From: Symbiodinium natans
Lineage: Eukaryota > Sar > Dinophyceae > Suessiales > Symbiodiniaceae
Direction of reading: 5' to 3'
NCBI GenBank assembly: GCA_905221605.1
Contig: CAJNDS010001136.1
Coordinates: 59,160 to 123,159, forward strand
Length of the DNA stretch: 64,000 nt
The stretch's first letter is position 1, and every line of letters starts with the position of its first letter. Below are positions 40,747 to 50,341 of this stretch, in pieces. The translations under genes were made by a program, and so were the position numbers. The notes under the pieces are model-generated. The model saw only the letters and a program-made list of their open reading frames with translations. It was not told the origin of the DNA and ran no database searches.

Positions 40747-40985
40747 TTAGGGGGTTTAGGGTTTAGGGCTAGGGTTTAGGGTTTTGGGGCTAGGGTTTAG
40801 GGTTTAGGGCTAGGGTTTAGGGTTTCAGGTGAGGGGTTGCGGGGTTTCTCGGGTTTTGGGGCTTAGGGTGTTGGGGTGCTGCGTGCAGTGCAGGGCGATA
40901 GTACGTACGGTTCCCAGGCTTCTTTACAGGGCTTGGATGCGAGTTTTAGGGTTTAGGGTTTAGGGTTTAGGGTTTAGGGTTTAGG
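40747..40985 (+). repeat. TTTAGGG arrays, two blocks
   Basis: 40747-40830 with GGGCTAGGG units and 40945-40985 nearly perfect. A short open island (LLEARLRGAPWPRA after GATGCAG, 40706-40745) precedes the first. Confidence 0.9.
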
Positions 40986-41064
40986 ACTGAGGGCGTTTCG
41001 GGCTGTCAGAGCTTCATGCGCGCCAAAACCTAAACCCGGAACAACCCTGAACCCCGAACCCCGC

Positions 41065-41130
41065 ACCCCTAAACCCTAAACCCAAAACCCTAAACCCTAA
41101 ACCCTAAACCCTAAACCCCAAAACCTAAAC
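41065..41130 (+). repeat. CCCTAAA array
   Basis: About eight units. Confidence 0.9.
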
Positions 41131-41233
41131 ACCGGAAGGCTTGAACCTTTTCAGCCCCTGGGGCTCTGTTTAGGTCCCCAACCATTTGGGCCGCAGGCTC
41201 ATCCAGCCTCTGGGGCCCTCCTCCACGTCCTAG

Positions 41234-41312
41234 TTCGGGTTTAGGGTTTAGGGTTTAGGGTTTAGGGTTTAGGGTTTAGGGTTTAGGGTTTAGGGTTTAG
41301 GGTTTTAGGGTT
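41234..41312 (+). repeat. TTTAGGG array
   Basis: About 11 units. Together with the block at 41065 it brackets a 100-bp segment. Confidence 0.95.
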
Positions 41313-41436
41313 TAGGGCTTATAGCTTGAAACTATTCAAAAGTCAACAAGGAAGCTCCCCGAAGCTTATCGAAACTTCCCCGGACCTGAACCTTGAACAG
41401 GTTCACAAACCCTGGACCCAAAACCCCTGAACCTTA

Positions 41437-41536
41437 CTTGGAGGTTCATGGGTACTTATAAGTAGGGTGAGTACTTTTATAACGTCATGGCCTTATTTAG
41501 CGTCCTTACAACCCTAATGATAAGTACCCATGAACC
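41437..41536. mobile_element. Palindromic element, family 3
   Basis: Left CTTGGAGGTTCATGGGTACT, right AAGTACCCATGAACCT. GGTTCATGGGTACTTAT is a perfect inverted match to ATAAGTACCCATGAACC at the other end. Confidence 0.8.
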
Positions 41537-41615
41537 TAAACCCTAAACCCGACCCCCCTAAACCCCAAACACTAAACCCTAAACCCTAAACCCTAAGCCC
41601 TAAGCCCTAAACCGT
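41537..41615 (+). repeat. CCCTAAA array
   Basis: About nine units abutting the family-3 element. Confidence 0.92.
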
Positions 41616-42042
41616 ATCCTTGGGCTCGGAGGACTGCACGCCGAACGAGATTCAGGTGGCCGCGGCACCTTGCTGAGCTTGGCGGGCTACTGTTTGCTTA
41701 AGAGCCCCCCGAAAAATGAAGACTAATAATCCCTATCTTACCCTTAGAAGGAATAATATTTTGATTTTTGGAGGTTTTTAAGCAAGAAGTAGCGGAGTGT
41801 TGGTTTTGGGGGGTTGTGGGCTTCTTCGGCTTACGGGGTTCAGAGTTTAGGGTTTTGGGGTTTAGGGTTTAGGGTGTAAAATGTTTGTTATTTTCTGGGA
41901 TTTCGAGTTAAGGGTTTGGGGGTGTAGGGGTCTAGGTTCAGGATTTGGGGGGGGGGGGGGTCTTTTCCAGTGGGGTTGAGCGTTTGGGGTTCCTCCGAGG
42001 TATACATTTTGCTTATCCCCTTTCTGTCTTTCACCTTCCTTT

Positions 42043-42178
42043 TCACCCTAAACCCTAAACCCTAACCCCAAACCCTAAACCCTAAACCCTAAACCCCAAA
42101 CCCTAAACCCTAAACCCCAAACCCTAAACCCTAAACCCTAAACCCTAAACCCTAAACCCTAAACCCTAAACCCTAATC
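42043..42178 (+). repeat. CCCTAAA array
   Basis: About 19 units directly upstream of the island at 42181. Confidence 0.95.
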
Positions 42179-42180
42179 AG

Positions 42181-42246
42181 CTGCGAGGCGCTTGCTGTCG
42201 AGAGGACATGCAGTTCATGCCCTCACCTGCCGCCCGAAAAGGGGTG
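42181..42246 (+). CDS. Exon-like island between opposed arrays
   Basis: After CTAATCAG one frame reads CEALAVERTCSSCPHLPPEK, then GTGGTTTAGGG. The minus strand also shows CAG followed by GTGAGG, so the strand is not certain. Confidence 0.3.
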
Positions 42247-42292
42247 GTTTAGGGTTTAGGGTTTAGGGTTTAGGGTTTAGGGTTTAGGGCCT
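42247..42292 (+). repeat. TTTAGGG array
   Basis: Seven units, starting at the end of the island at 42181. Confidence 0.95.
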
Positions 42293-42577
42293 GAAGCTTG
42301 AGCCCTGAAACTCCTGAAACCATGGAGGCAACGCGTGGACGTGGAATGCATGCAGGGTAGCACCGGCAAGAAGAGGAGATGTGGGTGGGGTTTTGAGGGT
42401 GGCCGCAATGGTCAGGCCCAAGTGCCCTCTAGGGGCGGGTACCCATTCCAGACAAAAAAGTCCTGGGGGTGTTGCCTGCTTTGTGCTGCCCATACACCTA
42501 CGGCCCGAGGCCTCGGCGGATCACCTCGAAACCCCTAAACCCCGAAACCGCATCCGGTGCGTGGCGCTCTGGTTCAG

Positions 42578-42604
42578 AGAATTCTGAACCTGAACGGTTG
42601 CAAG
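42578..42604 (+). CDS. Micro-exon candidate
   Basis: CTGGTTCAG, then RILNLNGCK, then GTAAGA, one of the few consensus-like donors here. Confidence 0.33.
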
Positions 42605-42889
42605 GTAAGACCGGAGCCCAAGATATCTAGCAACATGATCCCCTGAAAACCTCTATGACTCTATGTAGTAGCTACAGTAGGAAACTATCCCAAAAGACTC
42701 GTTCTGAACTACGTAGGCCCTTGTAGCCGCTGTGAGGATGGACATCAGAACCTCTCAGCACTCATGTTTCCAGCCCCCGCAAGGACTGAAACCCTTAGAT
42801 CTGATAGCCAGAAGTTCAACCCCCAAACCCTAGCTTTTTGAACCCTAAGCCCTAAGTCCTCAACTCCAAACCCCAAACCCTAAACACAG

Positions 42890-43022
42890 AACCTCTTAAT
42901 CCGGGGTACGGAGCCGTGAGACATGAGGTGCACCGCTCGATGCAGTACTTGTCCATGTACTCCCGGCTCATGAACGTCGCCTTTCCCGGAGTGTTGCTGC
43001 TGGTGCCCCAGGGAGCTGAGGG
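42890..43022 (+). CDS. Exon-like island, 44 codons
   Basis: After AAACACAG it reads PLNPGYGAVRHEVHRSMQYL, SMYSRLMNVAFPGVLLLVPQ and GAE, then GCATTC (GC donor). CCCTAAA-type units lie upstream (42841-42886). Hydrophobic strand GVLLLVP. Product not recognised. Confidence 0.5.
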
Positions 43023-43139
43023 GCATTCGAGGAGTTTAGGTTTCAGGCTTCTGGTCCTTTGGCCATGCGGACCAGCAGGGCCAACCAAGGTGAAAAACCC
43101 ATCACTCCTACATCCTTCTTGCAACTCCTCCCCCCAACA

Positions 43140-43220
43140 GCCTAAACCCCAAACCCTAAACCCTAGACCCTAAACCCTAAACCCTAAACCCTAAACCCTA
43201 AACCCTAAATCTTAAGCCTT
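43140..43220 (+). repeat. CCCTAAA array
   Basis: About ten units. Confidence 0.95.
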
Positions 43221-43336
43221 GAGTGCCGGCCAGGTGCCCTTCAACCTCGAACGAGCCTTGGCAAGATCTTGGCCATGGGGCCCTCGATGCCTGTAGCATG
43301 TCCCAAACCACCACCCCCCCCCCCCCCCATGTCTGA

Positions 43337-43376
43337 AGGGGTTTAGGGTTTAGGGTTTAGGGTTTAGGGTTTAGAG
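43337..43376 (+). repeat. TTTAGGG array
   Basis: Five units, 120 bp after the opposed block at 43140. Confidence 0.92.
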
Positions 43377-43592
43377 TCGTGCGAGCTCGTTGCAGAGTTC
43401 ACGGCAGGGGAAGTCTGAGCTCGTTGGCTTGACGAAGAGGAGAGTTGCAGGAACCATGCATCCTGTTCGGACGTGCTTGAGGCTCCAATCTTCGGGGCTA
43501 CGGTGTTAGTGTTCCAATCTTAGCAGGATTCTGCCGAAGGCAGTCCTGTCGCTCGGTGTGCAGCAAGAAGTCAATGTGCTATAATAGCCACT

Positions 43593-44132
43593 ATGTCAAG
43601 CCCATGGGTGGTTTGGTGCTTCGAGCACTGCCTCAAGCCGCAGCATGATCGCTTACGTGAGGAGCTGAAGGAAGCTGCCACGGCGTTGGGATGCAGATTC
43701 CTCTGTCTCAAGAAGTCGATGAGCTTTATGAGCTGGCTGGAGGACAGTGAAGAGCGGGTTCTCTTACTCGCGGATTGGCGAGAAGCTAAGCCCGTCATGG
43801 AAGAGCTCGGCAAAAGGGAGGGAGGTCACGACGTTCTCATGTGTGTGGCTGCGCAGTCAGACAAGATGTTTCGCCGCGCAGTGGACTGGGCAACCAAGCA
43901 AAGGCCAGACACTGACATCATGGTCTCCTCGAGCTTCTCGCGCCAGAATCTGCTGGACCTGTTCGAACGCCACCTGGAAACTTCAGCTCAGCTGCCACCA
44001 CCAGAGGTGCCAGTAACATCCTTGGCTGTCAGTGGAGCTGAGCATCCTTTGTGCGAACCAGGGAAGCTTCTGCCCTTTGCTGACAGTGGAGGTGTGCACT
44101 CTCGCTTTGAGCCCGGCTTGCAACAGCTATGA
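43593..44132 (+). CDS. Intronless lineage-specific protein, copy A of recent pair
   Basis: 179 residues. Nearly identical to 45161-45673 over about 135 codons (about eight base differences seen by eye), then unrelated C-terminal tails. Predicted order of strand and helix: WVVWCFEHC, REELKEAATA, CRFLCLKKS, RVLLLADWREAKPVMEEL, VLMCVAAQSDKMFRRA, DIMVSSSFS. As in the 24001 gene, this resembles a receiver-type alpha/beta fold by inference. No introns and no array within the gene. The start ATG is followed by AGCCCATGGGTGG in both copies, but the upstream DNA soon diverges. Confidence 0.85.
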   Translation: MSSPWVVWCFEHCLKPQHDRLREELKEAATALGCRFLCLKKSMSFMSWLEDSEERVLLLADWREAKPVMEELGKREGGHDVLMCVAAQSDKMFRRAVDWATKQRPDTDIMVSSSFSRQNLLDLFERHLETSAQLPPPEVPVTSLAVSGAEHPLCEPGKLLPFADSGGVHSRFEPGLQQL

Positions 44133-44335
44133 TTTTTGGCGCCCTGCAAATGCATGTTACGAAGCCCAATGCCCCAATGCCCCCAAAGAGCCCAATTTTC
44201 ACGGACGCGGTTTGCGCGTCCGGGTTTTCGGACCGCCATGGTCTGTCCCTGCGGGCACGTCTCTAATGCATGTGGTCCCTGTTGAAGAGGAGCCACAGTT
44301 AGAGAAGCGCCCAGTAGCTCGCTGCTGTAATAATT

Positions 44336-44546
44336 TGTGATTTTCCGGTTGGTGACGGAGAAGCGTTTGTACTTGCACAGCCAGACGGCGTGCCAAACCG
44401 CCTCAACAGCCAGCACTGCAACATCAAGCGTTGACGTGTGCAGAACTCTTAGATGGCCGCCTGCGACTGAAAACAAAGAGCCGCCCGGCAGGCTGATGGA
44501 CCAGGAGGCCATAGGCTGCCCAGGTCTCCAGGGTTTAGGAGTTTAG
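44336..44546 (+). CDS. Unidentified open segment
   Basis: Two frames are open: one ends in a stop near 44433 and reads VGDGEAFVLAQPDGVPNRLN, the other runs 69 codons (Thr/Ser-rich). Neither is recognised. Confidence 0.22.
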
Positions 44547-44665
44547 GGTTTAGGAGCTTCGGGTTTAGGAGCTTGGGGTTTAGGCAGGGTCTAGGAGTTT
44601 AGGAGTCTAGGAGTTTAGGAGTTTATGAGTTTGGGAGTTTGGGAATTTGGGAGTTGAGGGGTTTA
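44524..44665 (+). repeat. GAGTTTAGG repeat
   Basis: Degenerate TTTAGGAG units, a local variant of the TTTAGGG repeat. Confidence 0.85.
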
Positions 44666-44861
44666 AGCCGGGAAGGCCAGCCTGGTTCCCTTCAAACCGA
44701 TTTGCGACCTCAAGCTGTGCCTCCGACTAGTGGGGTTTTTTCCCGGAGCCTGGGTCCCTATTTGGTTACAATTCTACATATGTGTTGTCATGTTAAGTTC
44801 CCAAAATAAGGGAAAGAATGAACACGTGTGATATAGAGCCCCAACGAGGAAGTAGGAGGCT

Positions 44862-44933
44862 CGGCCCCAAGACCACGCGCCTGAAGTCTGAAGTCCTCGG
44901 CCCCAAGACCACGCGCCTGAAGTCTGAAGTCCT
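44862..44933 (+). repeat. Two tandem 36-bp units
   Basis: CGGCCCCAAGACCACGCGCC followed by TGAAGTCTGAAGTCCT occurs twice without change. Confidence 0.9.
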
Positions 44934-45160
44934 CGCGCGCGAAGTCTGCACAGTCCCTGCAGGGCCTCGACATTTTGGGAGAGTGGTTTGTGGCCACCGG
45001 GGGTTTCAGATGGGTTCAGGGAAGGCGCCAAGAGCTTCCTGATGCTCTCCTGTCCAGGACTCTTCTTGCTCCAGTTGGAGGGGGGCATGTAGAATGCCAA
45101 GCCTTGCGCAGATGCTGCTGAAGGCGGCTCTGTAGGGTTCCATGGCCTGGCAAGAAGCCA

Positions 45161-45673
45161 ATGTCTTATGAGTCAAGCCCATGGGTGGTCTGGTGCTTCG
45201 AGCACTGCCTCAAGCCGCAGCATGATCGCTTGCGTGAGGAGCTGAAGGAAGCTGCCACGGCGTTGGGATGCAGATTCCTCTGTCTCAAGAAGTCGATGAG
45301 CTTTATGAGCTGGCTGGAGGACAGTGAAGATCGGGTTCTCTTACTCGCGGATTGGCGAGAAGCTAAGCCTGTCATGGAAGAGCTCGGCAAAAGGGAGGGA
45401 GGTCACGACGTTCTCATGTGTGTGGCTGCGCAGTCAGACAAGATGTTTCGCCGCGCAGTTGACTGGGCAACCAAGCAAAGGCCAGACACTGACATCATGG
45501 TCTCCTCCAGCTTCTCGCGCCAGAATCTGCTGGACCTGTTCGAGCGCCACTTGGAAACTTCAGCTCAGCCGCCACCACCAGCAGTGCCAGCACCGTCCTT
45601 CTCGCGAAGAGTTGGTGTTTCACAGCTTGCCCAGGATATCCCGGAAGGAGTGAGCTCGGCCAGTCTTGAGTAG
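45161..45673 (+). CDS. Intronless lineage-specific protein, copy B of recent pair
   Basis: 170 residues, MSYESSPWVVWCFEHC at the start. Shares the whole core with the gene 1.6 kb upstream, and LLLADWREAKPVMEELGKRE unchanged. The tail (FSRRVGVSQLAQDIPEGVSS) differs from copy A after the PPP stretch. Same inferred receiver-like fold, unknown function. The third-position differences suggest a recent duplication with the protein kept under constraint. Confidence 0.85.
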   Translation: MSYESSPWVVWCFEHCLKPQHDRLREELKEAATALGCRFLCLKKSMSFMSWLEDSEDRVLLLADWREAKPVMEELGKREGGHDVLMCVAAQSDKMFRRAVDWATKQRPDTDIMVSSSFSRQNLLDLFERHLETSAQPPPPAVPAPSFSRRVGVSQLAQDIPEGVSSASLE

Positions 45674-46114
45674 AGTGGTGAGTGGGCCGGATGCCTTTCT
45701 TGACGGTGCTAAAGACTTAATACACTTAATACCCTAAAGCCTAAACCGGCGGAAGGCCCACGTTTCCAAACAAAAAAAAGAGAAACCGAATGCCCTACCT
45801 GAGTTTCCACCTTTCCTACGTGGCTGGCGCCTCTGGGCCCTGGACCCGAAGCCTTTGCGTGTTGCAATGTCCATTTCAGCCAGACGGCGGCATTGTGATG
45901 CTTTGAAAGGCTTCAAAACTGTTTGAAATAACGGATACCCCTTGGTGGCAGAGTAGCAGCCGGTGGCGGCCGGTAGCAGCTGCGCCCTGAAAACAAAAAG
46001 AGAGCGGAGCACGTAAGCGCAGCCGGGCCACGGCGAGGCCCGAAATCTCGCAGGCCAACACCCAACCCCCCCCCCCCCCCACCCCAAAAAAAAAATGAAG
46101 CTAAACCGCGCCCC

Positions 46115-46215
46115 GGGAATCTCTAAACCCTAAACCCTGAACCCTGAACCTTGAACCCTGAACCCTGAACCCTGAACCCTAAACCCTAAACCCTAAACCC
46201 TACACCCTAAACCCC
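46115..46215 (+). repeat. CCCTAAA/CCCTGAA array
   Basis: About 13 units. It ends ten bases before the exon at 46225. Confidence 0.95.
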
Positions 46216-46224
46216 AATCCACAG

Positions 46225-47431
46225 GACCTGTGATGCACTACGGCTGCACGGCTCTCACGGTGGCCTCCATGGTCTTCGGGGTGCTCGCCTACGTGCCCGG
46301 CCCGGTTTAGGGTTTAGGGTTTAGGGTTTAGGGTTTAGGGTTTAGGGTTTAGGGTTTAGGGTTTAGGGTTTAGGGCTTAGGGTGTAGGGCTTAGGGGGTT
46401 AGGGGTTAGGGTTTAGGGTTAGGGCTTAGGGCTTGGGGTTTCGGGTTTAGGGTTTAGGGTTTAGGGCCGGGCCTGCACGAAGGGTGTACCAGCCTAGGGA
46501 TGGTTCAAGGGGGATTGTCGGGGTCTTTCGGGATATATAAGTTTCAGGGGTTTAGGGTTTAGGAGTTTAGGGTTCAGGGTTTAGGGTTTAGGGTTTCGGG
46601 TTTTGGGCTGGAGTTGAGTTTGGGGATGTTGAGGGTTTAGGGCCTGCAGGTGTTTGCCAGGAGCCTCCACAAACATTCTCCCCCCCTTCTCCATGTGTTG
46701 AGAACATAAGCCCATAGCCCTAAGCTACCCAAACCCCCGCCCCTCTTTGTTGGTTTTTCTATATGGGACGGAACTGGAGACTCGGATTCTGAGGCGGGGC
46801 TGAAACCCTAAACCCTAAACCCTAAACCCAAAACCCTAAACCCTAAACCCTAAACCCTAATCAGAAAGCCACAGGCATGTAGACGGGTTTCGATGGGATT
46901 TCTTTTAAAGGGGTTTGAAGGGTCCGAGTTTCAGCCAGGCCTGCGTCTGGCACTGCGGTCTGGGGTTTAGGGTTTGGGGTTTAGGGGTTTAGGGGTCTAG
47001 GGGCTTAGGGGTTTAGGGTCTAGAAGTTTAGGGTTTTGGTTTTAGGGGTTTAGGGTGTAGAGTTTAGGATCCACCTTATCCCAGGCGAATATGCCCCTCA
47101 CGGCCGCCGCGGGACAAGAGGTGGCTCGGGAACCTGTGCGCGAGTTGTCAGAGTTTCGGGGAGTAGGGCCCCCAGGCTTTAGAGTTTCGGGTTGAGGAAC
47201 CCCAAACCCGAAACCCTAAAGAGCCTTTCGAGTTCAGGTCTTGGGAATGAGGGTTGCTCCTCATCACCCCGAACCCTAAACCCTAAACCCTAAACCCTAA
47301 ACCCTAAACCCTAAACCCTAAACCCTAAACCCTAAACCCTAAACCCTAAACCCGAGGACGATGAGCTCGGGCAGTGGTCTACGCGGTGCCTCCGAGCAGA
47401 CATGGGAGTGGTCGAAGTGATCGGCTCGGGG
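46225..47431 (+). CDS. Three mini-exons in agreeing phase
   Basis: 46225-46304 reads PVMHYGCTALTVASMVFGVL then AYVPGP after TCCACAG, and its donor is GTTTAGGGTTTAGGG, the array itself. 47085-47162 reads ANMPLTAAAGQEVAREPVRE then LSEFRG after TATCCCAG, then GTAGGG. 47357-47431 reads DDELGQWSTRCLRADMGVVE then VIGSG after CCCGAG, then GTGCTT. All joints are phase 0. The first exon could be a membrane segment. Arrays lie in both introns. Product not recognised. Confidence 0.55.
46305..46465 (+). repeat. TTTAGGG array
   Basis: About 22 units, beginning exactly at the end of the exon at 46225. An upstream CCCTAAA block lies 90 bp away. Confidence 0.96.
46540..46610 (+). repeat. TTTAGGG array
   Basis: About nine degenerate units. 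Confidence 0.9.
46803..46862 (+). repeat. CCCTAAA array
   Basis: About eight units. Confidence 0.93.
46962..47070 (+). repeat. TTTAGGG array, degenerate
   Basis: TTTAGGGG and TCTAGGGG units just upstream of the exon at 47085. Confidence 0.88.
47265..47353 (+). repeat. CCCTAAA array
   Basis: About 12 units ending at the acceptor of the exon at 47357. Confidence 0.95.
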
Positions 47432-47436
47432 GTGCT

Positions 47437-47530
47437 TTGAGGTTTAGGGTTCAGGGTCCAGGGTTTAGGGTTTAGGGCTTAGGGTTTAGGGTTTAGGGTT
47501 TAGGGCTTAGGGTTTAGGGTTTAGGGTAAC
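47437..47530 (+). repeat. TTTAGGG array
   Basis: About 12 units starting six bases after the exon at 47357. Confidence 0.95.
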
Positions 47531-47614
47531 CCATCGTGAGGGCACAGTCCCCCTGCATGAGGAGTTTCGGGATGGCTCAAAGACCCTTGCGGCCGCAGGG
47601 ATGAAGGGTTTATG

Positions 47615-47700
47615 GGTTTTAGGGGTTTAGGGGTTTAGGTTTAGGGTTTAGGGTTGAGGGTTTAGGGTTTAGGGTTTAGGGATTTAGCGTTTAAGGGTTG
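47615..47700 (+). repeat. TTTAGGG array
   Basis: About ten degenerate units. Confidence 0.9.
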
Positions 47701-47802
47701 TAGTCCCGACATAAAGAAGGCCCTTTAGCCCCCAAAGTTCGGGTCCAAGAAGGGGGCCAGGGACCTTTCAGGCCAACCGAACCTATGACATGACCTGATC
47801 TT

Positions 47803-47853
47803 AGGGGGGTTCATGGGAGGTTCGTAACGCCCTAGCCGCCCCATGAACCGTAG
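47803..47853. mobile_element. Small palindrome
   Basis: GGGGGGTTCATGGGAGGTTC and GCCCCATGAACCGT as opposed ends. Too short to assign to a family. Confidence 0.35.
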
Positions 47854-48334
47854 GGTTTAGGATTTAGGGTTGAGGATTTAGGGTTGAGGGTCACTTAAGA
47901 ACTCTATAGCAAGACTTGCCCCCTTGAGAGTGTTGGCGGCGAGGCACGCGCGGCTCCGATACAAGGCGCCCAGGTTCAGGGGTTACGGCTTAGGGTTGGG
48001 AAGTCCTTGTATTTCCCTGATTGGGTTCAAGAGGATCACGCGCAGAAACATTCCTCAGAGGGTTTTGAGGTCCTCGTACATTGTGGTCGCGAGTGTAGAC
48101 ATTGCGGGCTTTCGGATGGCTTAAGGGGCAGTAAGCCCCCAAAAACCCGAACCCTGAACCATCTTCGGGTTGTAAGGTCACGAAGCCTCGAAAAGCACAT
48201 CTTTGCTTCGCATCATGCGTCAAGCTTTGCGTAGGTAAGGGCCAGCACAAAGGCGGGGAAATTCGACGACCAGAGAGAAGCGCCATGCAAGCCCGGGCGT
48301 AAAAATGCTCTTGAGCCTTTGTGGAAATCTGCAA

Positions 48335-48450
48335 TCCTAAGCCCTCAACCCTAAACCCCAAGCCCTAAACCCTAAACCCTGAACCCTAAACCCTAAACCC
48401 TAAACCCTGATAGCCGTAAACCCTAAACCCTAAACCCTAAACCCTGAACA
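48335..48450 (+). repeat. CCCTAAA array
   Basis: About 13 units with CCCTGAA variants. Confidence 0.95.
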
Positions 48451-48780
48451 AGCCAAGATAGTAAGTCCAAAAACCGAGGCCAGAAAGCCACAACAGCACC
48501 ACCAACAAACACCCACAGACCCAAGATAACAAAAACACCCAATGTACAATTTCTCGGGACAGTCCCACAATTCTTGGACCAGTTAGAAACGACGTGCCGA
48601 ATTTGTTTTTGTCGTTTGGGTTTTAAGGGGGGTGGGGGTTTTTGGCTCTGCTTTTGTGCCTTCTGGCGTTGATTGTTGATTCTTCTCTGTGGTACAAAGA
48701 AAGATAACGATCAAGCCTCACACTGCTCGTACGCAGCTAGGTGACCTGAGACAAGGTCAGAAAAGGGTAGGTCGCTCGAG
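48451..48780. other. No supported gene
   Basis: Mixed sequence with no clear open island, repeat or RNA that I can see. Confidence 0.4.
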
Positions 48781-48795
48781 GTGGGGTGGGGCTAC

Positions 48796-48878
48796 ATATG
48801 TATATATATATATATATGTATATGTATATATATATATATGAGAATATATAATATGTGTGTATATATATATATATATAT
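48796..48878 (+). repeat. TA/TATG microsatellite
   Basis: TATATATATG units with interruptions. The Ile/Tyr-rich frames are artefacts. Confidence 0.93.
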
Positions 48879-48998
48879 GATCCATGGGTGTAGGGTTGTC
48901 CTGCAATGTCCCTTCACAAAGGCATGGTGTATCATCGCCTTGCATTTCGTGCTGCCCACCGCGGCCGCAGACCCGGTCGAGGGTTCGGGGTTTATGGT

Positions 48999-49098
48999 TG
49001 GGATGTTCCCCCTTATACTAACAGTCCTTCATAGGGATTACAACTAGGGGGTACTATAATCCCTATTAAGGGCTGTTAGTAGAAGCGGGAACATCCCA
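48999..49098. mobile_element. Palindromic element, family 1, best-preserved copy
   Basis: GGGATGTTCCCCCTTATACT and AACAGTCCTTCATAGGGATT on the left. AATCCCTATTAAGGGCTGTT and AGTAGAAGCGGGAACATCCC on the right. Nearly a full palindrome of 100 bp. Confidence 0.8.
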
Positions 49099-49340
49099 AA
49101 TTTAGGGCGTAAATATTCTGGACCTTGAAGAATCAGGTCTGGACTGCTTGGCGCCAGGAGTAACCCCAGAAGGGTCTTTTTGGGGAAACTTCGGAGCAGG
49201 GGCCTAACTCCCTAACACAGGGGCCTTAATAATTCGAACAGTTTTTTTTTTTTTTTTTGGGGGGGGGGGGGGTGTCACTAGAGTAGATTTACAAAGGGGC
49301 CATAAGGGAATATGATTAGTAATCGTTCCGACCCCTATAT

Positions 49341-49444
49341 GGGTGGTTTGTCAAAATTATGGTCCCTTTTTGGATCCCTAGTATACTACGGCACCTACTA
49401 TTTAGGGCACGCCCAAAGGGGATCAGAAATTTGACAACCACCCC
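49341..49444. mobile_element. Palindromic element, fourth type
   Basis: GGGTGGTTTGTCAAAATTAT at the left and AAATTTGACAACCACCCC at the right, with GATCCCTAGTATACTACGGC in the middle. Same size class as families 1-3, different ends. Confidence 0.6.
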
Positions 49445-49754
49445 TTTGAAGCCCCAAAACCCTTTAAAAAACCGGGTTCATGTCCACACTCCAATGATGA
49501 AACCCTGAAAGCCCTGAGCCTTAAGCCCGAAACCCTAAACCCCAAACACTAAGCCCTGCACCCCAAAAACAGCCCTGGCAGCCAGAGGAGTCCCCCTACC
49601 CCCCCACCCCCCCCGAAACGAAAGCCTCAATCCAAAACCCTCAGTTTCGAGCATGCCCTGCAGGTGCGTCTGTTCCCGCTTTTTGTGGGGGCTAGACTCC
49701 TTTAAGCCCCAGGAAGCCCCTCCAAAAGGGCCCCTGAAAGAATGTCCACTCCAG

Positions 49755-49807
49755 GCCGCGGTCCACCACTTTGCCTGGCTGGATGCTGCTTGGATCTTCT
49801 TGCTAGG
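49755..49807 (+). CDS. Exon-like island
   Basis: After CACTCCAG it reads AAVHHFAWLDAAWIFLL, then GTCTAGGG, again close to array sequence. Aromatic and hydrophobic. Confidence 0.45.
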
Positions 49808-50019
49808 GTCTAGGGCTTCAGGGGCTCTAGGGGTTTAGGGCTTCAGGGGCTCTCGGGGTTTAGGGGTCTAGGTTCCGTGGCTCAGGGTTTAGGGATGTAG
49901 ATGGTGCAGGGGTTTCGGGTGTTAGGGCTTTGGGGTCCTGACCCTGAAAACCTGTGTGTCATCTCGGGGAGATTTGAGGGTTTAGGGGTTTCGGGGCCCA
50001 AAGCCTCAACCCCACTAAG

Positions 50020-50060
50020 GCGAGGGATCGGACCTGGGCCTTTTTGTGGGGCCTTTCGCG
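50020..50060 (+). CDS. Exon-like island
   Basis: After CCACTAAG it reads EGSDLGLFVGPF, then GCGAAA (GC donor) or a little further. Confidence 0.33.
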
Positions 50061-50117
50061 AAACTCTCAGCCCTAAGGCCCTTACGTCTCCTTGAGTGCT
50101 GAGCAGTGCAATGACCT

Positions 50118-50195
50118 ATGTGTAAACCCTAAACCCTAAACCCTAAACCCTAAACCCTAAACCCTAAACCCTAAGCCCTAAACCCTAAACCCTAA
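50118..50195 (+). repeat. CCCTAAA array
   Basis: About 11 units directly upstream of the island at 50203. Confidence 0.95.
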
Positions 50196-50202
50196 GGTGA
50201 AG

Positions 50203-50251
50203 GGCTTGCAGCGGATGTTGCGCTCGTCTTGGTGCAAGCTTTCGGCTCACG
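50203..50251 (+). CDS. Exon-like island
   Basis: After GGTGAAG it reads GLQRMLRSSWCKLSAH, then GTTGAGGGTTTTGGG. Confidence 0.4.
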
Positions 50252-50341
50252 GTTGAGGGTTTTGGGTCTTGAGGTGTGGCCGGGCCTCAGACATGTACGT
50301 CATACGCCTTAGCCCCCCTTGAAGCCGTCTGAGCCCCTGTG

